A stretch of 64,000 bases of DNA from Asparagopsis taxiformis (GCA_030407315.1 JALQPE010002425.1:233628-297627), one strand, 5' to 3'. Positions 8,227 through 18,911 are shown, counted from the stretch's first letter. Notes: generated by a model from the sequence alone, not told the origin. A program made the numbers and translations.

Positions 8227-10842
8227 TTACAAGTCATTCGAGTACAACTCGGCGGGTTCAGTCAGTAGCCATGCACGGAGAAGTTCTGCAACGGACCAGG
8301 CTTGTGCGATGCAACCTCGAGCACGGTTCGGGGGATCTCCATCAAATATCTCACTTATTTGCCCCATTCCAGCGTCGTTGAGGTGCGATCGCAGCAGAGG
8401 GAGTATAAATTCACGAGCTGTGTGCTGATTCTTGAACACACGAAGATGAGCGAGGACAAATGGGCCCAGCAACCACGTCCAACCCGTGCCCTGATGGTAG
8501 GCCATGTCTCGGGAGAAGACATTGCCGACGTAAACTCCACAATATTTTTCATCATCAGGCGACAAGGTGCGAATAGCATTCGAAGTAAGCAAATGAGATG
8601 AGCAAGCTTCAACAACCATGAAACGTTGTTCTGCAGTCAGAGGACTCCAGTTGAGAGCAGCGGCGATGAGCTGATTTGGTCGTAACGAGGCATCTTTTTC
8701 TTTCTTTGATGTTCCGCCATCAATAACATCATAGCAGTACGATGTTTCAGCATTCCATAGTTTCTCCTGAAATGACCTTTCCGTCTTATTTGCCATGGCT
8801 GTGAAATGATCACACTCTTCCTCGTGTTCTAGTTCACTTGCAAAGAATGCCATACTGTGCAGAGCATTGAACCACAGCGCAGCTACTTCCACCGGCTTTC
8901 CTGCTCGCGGGGTGTAGACAATGTCAGCTTTTGCATCCATCCATGTCAAGGCAAGTCCTTTGGAACCGGCTTGCAAGAGACCATCTACATCTTGCCTAAT
9001 CCCATGCCTGGTGCCAAGACAGTGATGTGCTACAATTCCTTGCAATGTGGGATATAGCTCTATCAAAAGTTCCACATCACCTGTAGCCATGTAGTACGTT
9101 CTAATCGCTTCAAAGTACCATAACTGCAAGGTAAGAATAAGCAATAGAAAACCCTCTCAACGTTAGACATCATTTGAAGCAATAGTCTCGCTAGCTCACA
9201 AAGATGTACTCTGACAATCGACGCACCGTTCCATCAGCACTGTTGTAGTCTTCTTCAGTTGGTGCAGAGCCGTCGTCTGGAAATCGATTGGGCAGCATAC
9301 CCTTGCTGACTGCGCAAGACAAACAGAGGTTGTCAGTAGACTAGACTAGCAACAAGGTAACAAATAATCTAATTGAAAGAAGGTACTCCACTTACCATAC
9401 TTGGCAAAAGTTTGTAAGATTGAGCGGGCAACATCATAACGTCCGGTTGCTATGGTCAATCCTGGCAGAGAAATCATTGTCTGTAACGTCAATGCGGAAT
9501 AGAATTGAAGCAGTTAGCAAATACGTCATGCATGAAGTCTAGTTGAGTGCTTTCAACAACTTACATCTCTCGCCCAATCTGTAAACCAATGAAAACCAGC
9601 GACAATTGATCTGCCGCTTGCTCGCGAAATGATGAATTGATCAGCAGCTAGAACGAGTTGCATAATACATGGCTCTATGTTATTGCAAAAGGTTGGTCGG
9701 CTCGCCGGGAATATACCTTGAGTGTATGATGACAGATTATCGAAACCGTGCCTATCATCCTCAGACTGCATTTTGCGCAGTACATTCTTTTCTCTCGCCA
9801 CAACAAACTTGCTCAGTAACGCCTTCTCGTACGCATGCTGCATTGCTAGTTCGTGCTCTCCGTCTGTCGATACGCGGGAATTATTGGGCTCTGCGGTAGC
9901 AACAAATGTTACTTGTCCACCGGGAACGAGCTCCAACACAAATGTGGCAGCATGAAGGTGATCATCCATGTCGTGTAAACCGCGCGAACGTTCTTCATTG
10001 AGTACAAAGCCGGCAATCCACTCGTTTGTCAATTGGGCTTTTCCTGAGCTTACTTTCATACAAAGCTTTGTTTGTTGTTGGTCTGGAGTTGTGAAAAGGA
10101 CTGAAACTGCTGAACCATTTGCAGCTACATTGGAGGAGTAGTTGAAATGAGGATTCTGTGCGGAAGTGCGGGTGTGGTGGTTTCGATGATTAACCAACGC
10201 TTTGATACGCAACTGAATTGCCTTTCCGGCACGTCGTAAATAGTATGTGACGTACACAGTGTTCTGACCGCGCTTCATCCAAATTTTCTTCTCCAGCAGG
10301 GCATCGGCAAAAGCGTAGGAAAATATCGGAACGGTGCCCTCCAGTCGAAAGGACTGCAAGAGCTCGAATCCAGCTGGGCATATTACCTCGCCATGATGCA
10401 AAGCACTTGTCTCCAAACTGGCAGCTTCAGAATTCCAAACGGGATCTAATGTTCCAGAAGTGTCTAAACTGGCGCCTGCTCGGACGGCAACGAAGCCATT
10501 GTGATTGAGGGGGATTGGGAGGCATCCATTGACATTACCTTTGTTAAATTGTTTGCGAACAGCATACTCTTTCCTTCTATCAGTTGCAAGATGGTAGCTT
10601 CTATCGTTGTACATGACGGTTTCGTTGAGTTTTGTGAGCAACAAGGTCCTGTCCAAGGGAGGACGCAATGCGGCAATGAGCAAGCCATGATAGGAGCGAG
10701 TGAGAGAGGAAGCGATGGTCATAGAGGAATAACCGCCGATACCATTGGTGAGAAGGACTTCACGCGACTCTGCCATGGCCAACTCGCCGCATATTTCTGG
10801 TCCCGCATAGACGACGTCGCGAGGCAACTCGATAGCTTTCAT
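8227..10842 (-). CDS. Prokaryote-type glycogen/starch debranching enzyme (amylo-alpha-1,6-glucosidase), four exons
   Basis: Assembled from exons 10842-9565, 9480-9396, 9309-9227 and 9123-8227, giving 780 residues. Introns are 84, 86 and 103 nt with donors GTAAGT, GTAAGT and GTGCGT. Phase closes exactly at each junction. Seen: an N-terminal domain with LLTNGIGGYSSMTIA and SYHGLLIAALRPP, then WFTDWARD split from TMISLPGL by intron 1, KGMLPNRFPDDG, LWYFEAIRTYY, and a C-terminal (alpha/alpha)6 domain ending near GQISEIFDGDPP. Known: this is the archaeal/bacterial GDE family (GH133-like C-terminal domain), different from the isoamylases of plant starch metabolism and from the 1500-residue eukaryotic GDE. 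No transit peptide is seen, which agrees with cytosolic floridean starch. The two longest exons alone look like separate genes but are one. Confidence 0.88.
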
Positions 10843-11308
10843 ACTTGACGAGGGTCATCGGCAGCGGCACAAGTTTTTGCGGAAAATGGGCAGCAACGGA
10901 AGATCCGGAGGGGAGATGATGGCATGTTGGGAGTTGCTGAGGGAGAGAGCGAGTTGAATGCGGGGAGCGCTGCGCCATATGAAACGGCAAGTAGCGGGCG
11001 ACTCATAAACATAGAAAAATGGCACAGCGCTGCAGTTCGAGAGAATGCGCCGTGGGAATTCAGCTGATTTGATTTCTTGGAAAGAGACAAATGTAATGCC
11101 GGCCTTCCACAGCTCAAATCGCCACTCGACCGTCTTGCTCGAGCATGACGTGAGTGCCTTCTCCATTGTTCATTCATACACCCTCATCTTTGCCGTTCCA
11201 TGCTTTCCAATCGCGCATGCGGCGCCTGTTTCTGCATCGACGGCAATTCACAACGCTCCAATCCCATCAACAATTATGTCTTTTTATTATACGACGCAGT
11301 TAGACAAT
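10843..11308. other. Intergenic region upstream of debranching enzyme
   Basis: Open minus-strand frames here lack leader or family features. I see no gene. Confidence 0.5.
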
Positions 11309-11977
11309 TTAAGCCAACTTCTTCCGCTTGAAGAACATCTTGAGTGACATAAAGTTGATCACCCCAGTACCAATTGTGAACAGGCAAGCCAAAATGCTAA
11401 TTCTAAAGATAACCTTTGACGTTTGTTCGTTCAACTCCGTTAACATCTGTTCCTTCGCTCGCAGGTCATCCATCTTGCCTATCAAGTCATCCACATCAGT
11501 TGAAATAGAACTGAATGATTCTTGAACCTTCTCCACATGGTCCTCCTTAGCTAATCGCCCAACCGCCTCCTCGCGGTCCTTGTTCACAACATCGACGACA
11601 AGCGTTACCCGTCGAATGAGGTCTGGTGTCGATGCAGCGTCGGGATGCACCTGGTTTACAATACAAAATCGGTATTGTTCAGTAGTGTGCACCTGGTAGG
11701 AACCGGTTCGGAAAGAAAACTTGACCGAGTTCACATCCGACTTATGAAACTGCACTACGCCGCGCATGTCGCTCACAAACAGGTCCAAGCTCATCTCTCC
11801 TTTGCCGCCCGAAACGTGCACGGTACCACGCGTTGTGGAAAGGGGAGGCAAGTCCTCCGAGTAGCATTTTCGTTGCCCGTACGGCAGCTCAAACGTAATG
11901 GATCCAGCTGATACGGCGTGTATTGTCAACGCCACAGCTGCCAAAATCTGCACAAGCCAGAGCGAGTAGCGAGCCAT
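11309..11977 (-). CDS. p24 family (emp24/gp25L) cargo receptor
   Basis: This is a 222-residue protein starting at the ATG at 11977, since the frame upstream has only a TTG. Seen: a signal peptide (about 1-24), a lumenal GOLD domain with the paired cysteines (KCYSED and YRFCIV), a coiled coil (about 135-185), one membrane span (about 190-212) and a short cytosolic tail ending FFKRKKLA. Known: p24 proteins cycle between ER and Golgi in COPI and COPII vesicles and select cargo such as GPI-anchored proteins; the tail diphenylalanine binds COPII and the dilysine KKxx binds COPI. Both signals are present. The subfamily (delta versus beta) cannot be set by eye. Confidence 0.9.
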   Translation of the reverse strand: MARYSLWLVQILAAVALTIHAVSAGSITFELPYGQRKCYSEDLPPLSTTRGTVHVSGGKGEMSLDLFVSDMRGVVQFHKSDVNSVKFSFRTGSYQVHTTEQYRFCIVNQVHPDAASTPDLIRRVTLVVDVVNKDREEAVGRLAKEDHVEKVQESFSSISTDVDDLIGKMDDLRAKEQMLTELNEQTSKVIFRISILACLFTIGTGVINFMSLKMFFKRKKLA

Positions 11978-12453
11978 TCGTCGAGTTAGTTTTGGTCTTG
12001 TTGTGTTCAACGGCAACGCAATTCGAAGAGCAACGACCGATGACTATATCTCTACTCTAACACATGCACGCCAGCACAATCATTTTGCTGCTTGGGGAAT
12101 CACTCAACGTGTAATGCGTGGACACGTGGGAAATTTGTCAAAATTTCAAGTCCAGCTTCCCTGTCAACGCCAGACGGCCTTGAGACAACATGGTGCGCAA
12201 CCCAACCCGAGTCGAACCCAAGTGCCAGGCTCAAGCACATCGACGCTCTTGACTGCTATCAAAACTTGGAGCAGTGGTTGCTATCAAACTCATGGATAGC
12301 TCGCTGCACATAGCACCAATTAGCTCGATTTTCATCTACTAGAGTTGGATTCAACAATTGGGCGCTCAAACTCCAGCTTGATCTTCACTTTTCCAAAACG
12401 TTCATTTTCTGCATCAGCCACGTAATACTTTCGCAAACGCTCGCACACCAAAA
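11978..12453. other. Divergent promoter region, p24 and ADA2
   Basis: Shared upstream region of the p24 gene (minus) and ADA2 (plus). No gene or RNA is seen. Confidence 0.5.
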
Positions 12454-14145
12454 ATGCCCAACGGAACAGATATAAAGAAGAGGCGAGATGACTCTATTGC
12501 AATGGAGGGCGTGCACGCGCCAAATACAGCTTTAAATACGCCATTGCCCGTGCTTCCCGCCAGTGCCAATAATTCCTCGGCAGCCAATTCCGCCGCTGCA
12601 GCAGGTACAACAACGGCTGGCGCAAGCAGTACAGGCGCGGGCAGGGCGTCCGCCACTGCTGATGCTGCCCATAACACTGCACCTTCGACTGCCAACAATA
12701 AGGCGCGCCCCAAGCGTGTACGCGCCAAGAACGAGAAAAAAGATGAGCAGGAAAATACCTCGCGCTTCCACTGCGATTTCTGCGGTCGTGATCTATCGAA
12801 AGCAATTCGAGCTCGCTGTGCTGTGTGTCCGGATTATGACTCGTGCTTGGATTGTTTCAGTGTCGGAGCCGCTCTCAATCCGCACAAGCCAGATCACGAA
12901 TATCGTCTCATAGAGGTCGTGCACACGCCAATTTTTCAAATTGGTTGGAGTGCTGACGAGGAGGAAAAGCTGCTCGAGGGTCTTGAACTTTATGGTGTTG
13001 GAAACTGGGAGCAGGTTGCAAAATTGATTGGAACTAAGAACCTATTGGAAACTGAACAGCATTTTATGAAAGTTTTCCTGCAACCCCCTACCGCTCCATT
13101 GCCCGATCCAACAAGAATGGTTCCTATCGACAAGCCGCCGCCGTCAGAAAAGTCCGATGACGTTGACCCAAAGGCCTTGCGAGTTATGCATATGCATCAG
13201 CAAGAGGATGCTGCAGGCTGGATGGAAAAACGCCAAGACTTTTTATATGAATGGGATAATGAAGCAGAGGAAATTATTGGCGATATGGAATTGGGAGAAG
13301 ACGATTCCAAAGCTGAAAAGGATCTCAAGGCGCAAGTACTTGAGATATATGCTGGCAAACTTAATGAGCGTCATCGCCGAAAAGAATTTGTTCTAGAAAG
13401 GGGACTCACTAACTTCAAAGAGTACCAAGCGATAGAAAAGAAACGACCGAAAGAGGAACGTGAGCTGCGCGAAAAGTTGCGCGTTTTCATGCGCTTTGTT
13501 CCACAAACAGAGATGGAAAAGTTCATCAAAGGCATCCTGGAGGAGCGAACTCTTCGAGCGCGCATTGAAACCTATCGAGACGGCAGAGCGCATGGTGCCA
13601 AGACTATAGAAGAGTGTGAACGAATCGCTTCATCTCATGGATCCAAGGCTAAAGCACGTCATTCGCTTTCTGCAACAGACACTCCTGCTATTGTAAGCAA
13701 TCAGCGAAGGAATCGACGTGTCAATGGGGAGGGCAGTGCATCAGAAGGCACAGCGAGTGCCGCCAACACAAATGGAACCGTTCCAGCGAGCAGCACAGAT
13801 TCAAAGGACAGAAAGGCGACAATCTTGGGAGAAGTAGACATGGAATTAATGCCAGGTGCAGAGTTGTTGTCCAGGACAGAGATTTCTATATGTTCCTCTC
13901 TCAAAATAACCCCTCATCAGTATATGATCGTGAAAGAAGTGTTGATTCGAGAGAGTGCACGATCGGGCGGTATAAGGAAGAAAGATGCCAAGATTATTGT
14001 GAAATTGGATCCAGCAAAGGTGTCAAAGATATTCGACTATCTTCACGGGTGTGGTTGGATAAGGTCTATGTCTAATGTGACCACAGGAACAGGAAGTCGT
14101 AATGCCGTCCCTAATTCCACCCCTCCGAATGGTACTAGGGCATAG
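12454..14145 (+). CDS. ADA2: Transcriptional adaptor ADA2 (SAGA/ADA complex)
   Basis: This is a 563-residue protein. Seen: a low-complexity Ala/Thr/Asn-rich N-terminus (about 20-85), a ZZ zinc finger (about 104-150; Cys107, 110, 122, 125, 131, 134 and His144, 148), a SANT domain (about 162-210; GWSADEEEKLLEGLELYGVGNW), a charged helical middle (about 245-395) and a C-terminal SWIRM domain (about 464-536). Known: ADA2 binds and activates the Gcn5 histone acetyltransferase in SAGA-type complexes. The ZZ-SANT-middle-SWIRM order is that of canonical ADA2. The N-terminal extension is longer than in yeast. Single exon; the ATG at 12454 is the first in frame. Confidence 0.93.
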   Translation: MPNGTDIKKRRDDSIAMEGVHAPNTALNTPLPVLPASANNSSAANSAAAAGTTTAGASSTGAGRASATADAAHNTAPSTANNKARPKRVRAKNEKKDEQENTSRFHCDFCGRDLSKAIRARCAVCPDYDSCLDCFSVGAALNPHKPDHEYRLIEVVHTPIFQIGWSADEEEKLLEGLELYGVGNWEQVAKLIGTKNLLETEQHFMKVFLQPPTAPLPDPTRMVPIDKPPPSEKSDDVDPKALRVMHMHQQEDAAGWMEKRQDFLYEWDNEAEEIIGDMELGEDDSKAEKDLKAQVLEIYAGKLNERHRRKEFVLERGLTNFKEYQAIEKKRPKEERELREKLRVFMRFVPQTEMEKFIKGILEERTLRARIETYRDGRAHGAKTIEECERIASSHGSKAKARHSLSATDTPAIVSNQRRNRRVNGEGSASEGTASAANTNGTVPASSTDSKDRKATILGEVDMELMPGAELLSRTEISICSSLKITPHQYMIVKEVLIRESARSGGIRKKDAKIIVKLDPAKVSKIFDYLHGCGWIRSMSNVTTGTGSRNAVPNSTPPNGTRA

Positions 14146-14887
14146 ATGGCTTGCACTCTTCCGCAAGTACTACAAATGCGTTTCAACGCACTTCTATGCA
14201 CTTGCTTTGCAACAGGTGAGTAAAGCAACGGCTTGCCCAGGAAAATGTTTGTTTATGAGAAACACAATCCCATCATGTATCTGGGCTTATGACAACTGCA
14301 TCTTCTGTGTCACAGTCTGTTATGTTTGCCGGCTTTGAGTCTACTCCCATACGGAATATTGCGCACTCTGCAGCTTCACCGCGTAGTACTGGGCAAACTG
14401 TTTAATTGCTCCAGGTATTTGGCAGTCGCGTCCTTGCACTTATCTACACACTAGACGTCAGCAGTCAAATACCATCTGCTTTCAATTCATGGTTGTTGAA
14501 TCAGTCAACAAGAACCACCATCCACAGGACCTTTGCAGTTGTAACCCCGCAAGCAATCAGCACTCAAGCTGAACTACTCGCACGATAAACGCGCGCACGA
14601 AAATGCGGCCAATACCTTTCAGAATAGCTTCACATTCGGACTCGGAGTGAAATAATATGTCTTCTGGCTGGGCTGGATGGGCTATGCTTATATGCACAAT
14701 TAGCTTCGACTTCATGATCGCTCTTGCTCTGTGCATATTGTAAACTCATATAAATAACCATCGCGTTCAATACAATTCTCCCCTAGACGCCAACAGTGAA
14801 ACTTCCTTGGCACAGTGACTGGGTGAGGATTGCCTCACGAGAAACTGTCACTAGGAGACCCTAGACTGACAAATTAATCACATGTGA
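14146..14887. other. 742-base convergent intergenic region with a structured segment
   Basis: No coding gene is seen. A TATA-like TATAAATA near 14750 precedes a strong nested hairpin at 14814-14852 (separate entry), so an unrecognised small RNA gene is possible. Confidence 0.4.
14814..14852. other. Nested hairpin, possible small RNA element
   Basis: Outer stem AGTGAC/GTCACT (14814-14819 with 14847-14852) encloses inner stem GTGAGG/CCTCAC (14823-14828 with 14833-14838) with a four-base loop. About 65 bases upstream is a TATA-like sequence. I match it to no known snRNA or snoRNA. Confidence 0.35.
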
Positions 14888-16672
14888 TTACATTGGAGGT
14901 CTGCTGAACTTCTTTGCCAGCCCCATGAAGTATGCGCTGATATTGTGGATACGCCCTGGCTCACTTGCAGCAAGCTCATCCAGTGCAGCGCAGGCTTCTT
15001 CTCTTCGCATGCTTTGCAATGCGCCAATTGCGCGTTGATCGAATGAAGTCTCAGAAATTATACCTTGCTCGATCATATTGTAGAAGCGCTCTCGCACGGT
15101 GGAATCCATTGCTTCGAGGGCATCACGAACTTCTCGAGTTCTAGACGGATCGGACGGGGGAGGAGCACTACCGTAAGCACCACCAGGGCCTGGACCATAA
15201 CTACCAGCGCCACCGTATCCGGGACCTGCGCCACCATATCCACCACCGTAACCACCATATCCACCGCCTCCATACGCACCACCATAGCCACCTCCTGCGC
15301 CCCCATAGGCACCGCCACCATAAGCACTACCACCGCCTCCATAGCCACCATATCCGCCACCACCACCACCACCGCGACCAGACAACGAACGAGCTTCACC
15401 GGTGGCAAACTTCTTACACAAGCCCATAACATAAGCGCTCATATTCCGCACCCGTGCAGGCTCTGGAAGTTCAGCAAGAACAGCAAGAGCGTCTTGTTCT
15501 GGTAGTCTTCGCAATGCCTCGACAGCTCTATCATCGAGAACACTTCTCGGCAGTTGACCAGATGCTGAGAGCTCGTCCAAACGTTGATCGAGAGTGGATG
15601 ATGCATACGGAACGGCGGGAGCACCGGGAGCGTTGGGAGGGGCACTCGGGGCAGGATTCATTCTTCGTTGCCCGTAATCCGTGGGAGGATCGTACGAGCT
15701 ATAGCTTGATGCAGGGCCGGGATCACCGGTTGGAGGCCCCATCCTTCCACCCGGCTGTCGCGAATGCCCCTTGTACTTGCGGGCGAGTCCCATCCAGAAA
15801 GCAGAAGGGTTGCGCACGCTGCCAGGCTCCATAGCGGCAAATTCTGTAAGTGCGCGGACAGCATCGGGTTCATGAAGATCAACGAGTATATCCATTGCTC
15901 GGTCGTCAAACTTGCTTGGGTGGCAAACGCCAGAGGCGAAGACTCTTTGCAAAGCATCTGAAACGGGGAGTGGGAGATGTGCAAGAGCTGATGCAGGAAC
16001 GGAAGTGGGAGTGAAACCACCTGCTGGAGGGCCAGGGGGTGGGGGAGCGGTACCACCACCGGCGATAACGCGCTTGAAGATGCTCATGATGAAGGCGGGC
16101 TTGTTGCGAACAGTGGAGAAATCACGACGCTGGATGTCTTCAAGAGCGGCGAGAGCGAGTTGTGGGGCGACACCGGCAAGAAAATCGAGAGCTCTACCAT
16201 CGATATCCTTGCGTTCGAAGAGGCCTGATGAGAAGATCTTTGCGAGCACGGCGTCAACTTCGGGGTCGAGACCGGTTGGCTCCATGGGAGGAGCTCCTGT
16301 TTCATGACCTGTGTAGCCGGCTTTGGCGGGATCCGGGGGGTGGATAGCGGGATTAGAAGTTGGAGGTTGATACGGTGCTGGATCGTCAGGACGGTCTGTA
16401 CGACGTGGAGGGCGCTCATCAAGAACATCAATAGGCGGAGGGGCACGCGCTACTGGAACGTCATTGATGTTGGGGGGCGGTTGATGTGGGTCGGCACCGT
16501 TGGCAGACGGATGCTCTGACGGGTTTGGATTGGGATCGGAGGCGGAATTGGGATGATTCGGAGAGCGAGGTTCAGATGGGGAGGAAGAGACATCTGGATG
16601 GTCGTCTACCTTACGACGTTTACTCGGCGGGTGCGGTTGAGCGAGATGAGGGTCCTCGGTAGCCTGAGTCAT
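14888..16672 (-). CDS. Protein with four hnRNP-Q acidic-domain-like helical repeats and a Gly/Tyr-rich tract
   Basis: This is a 594-residue protein from the ATG at 16672. Seen: a Pro/Ser/Asp-rich disordered N-terminus with a basic cluster SKRRKVDD (nuclear localisation-like), then four copies of a 65-70-residue helical module (about 132-203, 232-301, 357-423, 520-590). Each has a D-x-R-A core, an ALxEL helix and an end of the form VRNPSAFxMGLxKK. Between copies 3 and 4 lies a Gly/Tyr tract (GGYGG repeats, about 430-500). Known: the module resembles the acidic N-terminal domain (NURR) of hnRNP Q/R-type proteins, which occurs in many protist RNA-binding proteins. No RRM is visible. Inferred: a nuclear RNP scaffold, possibly condensate-forming through the Gly/Tyr tract. 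Confidence 0.6.
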   Translation of the reverse strand: MTQATEDPHLAQPHPPSKRRKVDDHPDVSSSPSEPRSPNHPNSASDPNPNPSEHPSANGADPHQPPPNINDVPVARAPPPIDVLDERPPRRTDRPDDPAPYQPPTSNPAIHPPDPAKAGYTGHETGAPPMEPTGLDPEVDAVLAKIFSSGLFERKDIDGRALDFLAGVAPQLALAALEDIQRRDFSTVRNKPAFIMSIFKRVIAGGGTAPPPPGPPAGGFTPTSVPASALAHLPLPVSDALQRVFASGVCHPSKFDDRAMDILVDLHEPDAVRALTEFAAMEPGSVRNPSAFWMGLARKYKGHSRQPGGRMGPPTGDPGPASSYSSYDPPTDYGQRRMNPAPSAPPNAPGAPAVPYASSTLDQRLDELSASGQLPRSVLDDRAVEALRRLPEQDALAVLAELPEPARVRNMSAYVMGLCKKFATGEARSLSGRGGGGGGGYGGYGGGGSAYGGGAYGGAGGGYGGAYGGGGYGGYGGGYGGAGPGYGGAGSYGPGPGGAYGSAPPPSDPSRTREVRDALEAMDSTVRERFYNMIEQGIISETSFDQRAIGALQSMRREEACAALDELAASEPGRIHNISAYFMGLAKKFSRPPM

Positions 16673-17068
16673 GGTGCTGAGCAAAGGTTACGATTTGCAC
16701 AGAAGGGTGGAGCACAAAGGCTGAGGAGGAATGGATTGAAACAGGAAGGTCGAAAGAACGGACGCGAGAAGGTGAGTGTTGGTCGGGCAGTGGCACAAAG
16801 TCCAGTCGAGACGGCTTTTAGTTTGGCCTTGTGCGCTGGGCGGGTTGAGCGGCTACTGCCGATTTGCTTTGTTGGTGCTGCCGAGCACGAAGCGCAATGC
16901 CGCTTGAAACTGTCCATTTTTTAAAAATCTCTTTTATTATTCAAACTCTATCAATCAATATCTCCAATTATAAATATTTTCGCTCAAAACGAATCATCTT
17001 CGACGCGACGTGTTTGATCTCTCCGCAGTCCATCCGGACGATGCGACGAGTCGCCGCTGACATCCGCA
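16673..17068. other. Divergent promoter region, RNP-repeat protein and Omp85 gene
   Basis: The right half (about 16915-16985) is AT-rich. No gene or RNA is seen. Confidence 0.5.
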
Positions 17069-18823
17069 ATGGCATTTGCATCGCCACCTCCGCCTCCTTC
17101 CAACAACAACTATGCTCAGCCAGCTCCGATCGATCCCTCCTCTTCCAGCTTCGTCATACCCGCTCGAAGACGCCGTGCCCCAAACACTGCCTTCAATCTC
17201 CCGCAATTCCTACGCCCCAAGACCGTCTTTGTAGCCGCCATCCGCGTCATTGATAAGAAGGAGCTGCCCCAATCGGTCGTCGAAACTCATTTTGCCCCAT
17301 TGCTCCAGAGAACAGTCACACCCCAACACATCACTCAAGCTGTGGATGCCGTCAATGAATGGTTCAAATCCAATGGATACGTCTGTTCCAGACTTGTCGT
17401 GCTCAAATCCCCTGGCTGGGTGCAAAATACCCTTATTCTCTACAGCATCGAGCCAGTTCTAGCCAGCTTCCGCCTTGTTGCTGTCGACAAGGACGGCAAG
17501 GATACTCCGAAAACTCCCATTCAAACAAACAAAGTCACAGTCATCAACATTCTTGGTGGCAAACTGGGCAAAGTTTTCCGATGGTACCCAGATCGTTTCG
17601 ATGCGCTCATGTCCCTCACTCTCTTCGAATATGCAACCGCTGAGATGAAACCTATTGATGCTTCCAAAGTCGAGCTCGTTCTTCGTGTCTGTGAGCGTCC
17701 CCGCGGTCGTGTTGAACCTGGTGCCGGAATTACCTCGGATGGTCGCGTATATGGAAACCTCAGCGTCGTTGATAATAACTTGTTCGGCCGCGCACAGCGT
17801 CTTCGTATGGAGTGGGAGAAGAAGATTGACTCTGGCCGTTTCTCAGGTGGCATTGCCTTTGAAGATAAGAGACTCGGTGCTTCTATCCCTATCTCTATCA
17901 TGGCTCGTGCCTACCGCGACTCCAATTCCGGGAGGAGCATCCCGATTGCCGGTGCCATCTCCCGCGCTGCCAATTCTGTCACAAACTCGACCCTTTCCCA
18001 GTCCGATGCCAATGACGCCCATTCCCAATCCACACTCGCCTTTGAGAAGGATAGGGATGGTGCCATGATCGAACTCAGCTACCAGCCACGTGGAAAACAT
18101 GTCATGTTTTCCGTAGCGCCTATGCTTGAACTCGTGCATTCCACCCAAAATGCCTCGAATGGCGCAACCCCCCAATTCGTTTTGCAGACGGCATTGTCGC
18201 ATCTGACCGGGAAGGGGATAGGCAATCCACGAGGCGGTCATCTCATACGTTTGGAAAATTATATCGGCAAACACTTGTCTCAAGGTCAAGAGTCGTTTCA
18301 CAGATCTTGTTTGCGTATCGCAAAATATTGTGGAATTGGTCCACTTGCATCCATTGCAGTGGGAGCTTCGTTCGGTTACGGTTCCCGAAATCTCCCATGG
18401 CATGAGCAAAAGTCTTTGGGTGGTTACGGCACCGTGCGCGGGTACAATTACGGGGAGCTTGGCCGATATAAGTCGTACGGTGTAGGGCGTATTGAGCTAC
18501 GAGTGCCTCTCACTGCACCTCTGCAGCAGGATTCCGCAACTTCAGGGGATGCAAAGGATAATGAAGGCAAATCGGACCAATCGCCAGCAACGGAGACTAC
18601 TAGACGAAGTATTTTACCGCCTGGTGCGCTTCAGAATTTACCTGATTTGGTTGGTGTGATGTTCAGAGATGTTGCAGCAACCACTAACAGAGGGCCCGAA
18701 GTTGTTGGACACAGCTTTGGGCTTGGACTCCGCATTGGAGGAATCATTGCTCTCGAATGGACACAAACAGAAGACGGGAAGGGATCACGACTGCATTTCG
18801 GATTAGTAGATCAGTTACTTTAA
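17069..18823 (+). CDS. Omp85-family plastid outer envelope protein (Toc75/OEP80 type)
   Basis: This is a 584-residue protein. Seen: a short Pro/Asn/Ser-rich N-terminus beginning MAF, one or two POTRA-like regions (about 50-210; TPQHITQAVDAVNEWFKSNGY is typical), then a long beta-strand-rich region ending with the family signature GGYGTVRGYNYGELG (about 450) and RIELRVPL, and a terminal strand. Known: Omp85 proteins form outer-membrane barrels; in plastids Toc75 imports precursor proteins and OEP80 inserts barrels. The GxxxVRGY loop motif is diagnostic. Which of the two paralogues this is cannot be decided by eye; the short POTRA region suggests a compact form. An Asp/Ser-rich insert near 490-515 is unusual. 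Confidence 0.85.
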   Translation: MAFASPPPPPSNNNYAQPAPIDPSSSSFVIPARRRRAPNTAFNLPQFLRPKTVFVAAIRVIDKKELPQSVVETHFAPLLQRTVTPQHITQAVDAVNEWFKSNGYVCSRLVVLKSPGWVQNTLILYSIEPVLASFRLVAVDKDGKDTPKTPIQTNKVTVINILGGKLGKVFRWYPDRFDALMSLTLFEYATAEMKPIDASKVELVLRVCERPRGRVEPGAGITSDGRVYGNLSVVDNNLFGRAQRLRMEWEKKIDSGRFSGGIAFEDKRLGASIPISIMARAYRDSNSGRSIPIAGAISRAANSVTNSTLSQSDANDAHSQSTLAFEKDRDGAMIELSYQPRGKHVMFSVAPMLELVHSTQNASNGATPQFVLQTALSHLTGKGIGNPRGGHLIRLENYIGKHLSQGQESFHRSCLRIAKYCGIGPLASIAVGASFGYGSRNLPWHEQKSLGGYGTVRGYNYGELGRYKSYGVGRIELRVPLTAPLQQDSATSGDAKDNEGKSDQSPATETTRRSILPPGALQNLPDLVGVMFRDVAATTNRGPEVVGHSFGLGLRIGGIIALEWTQTEDGKGSRLHFGLVDQLL

Positions 18824-18911
18824 GAGATGCCATACGTATTGAATGGTCAAAGTCTTAATAAAGTCGAGAGTTGGTGGGAAAAACGTGCTCTGCTAATACG
18901 TTGCACGCCGA

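Noticed and set aside
9553..9564. Debranching enzyme ending at WARDVSC as a separate short protein
   Set aside because: The VSC and stop are the start of an intron; the next exon continues with TMISLPGL, the expected family sequence.
12494..12805. Minus-strand frames over the start of ADA2
   Set aside because: They mirror the Ala/Thr/Gly-rich ADA2 N-terminus and have no family features.
15065..15505. Thr/Ser-rich plus-strand frame opposite the Gly/Tyr tract
   Set aside because: Low-complexity complement of GGY codons; no homology or start context.
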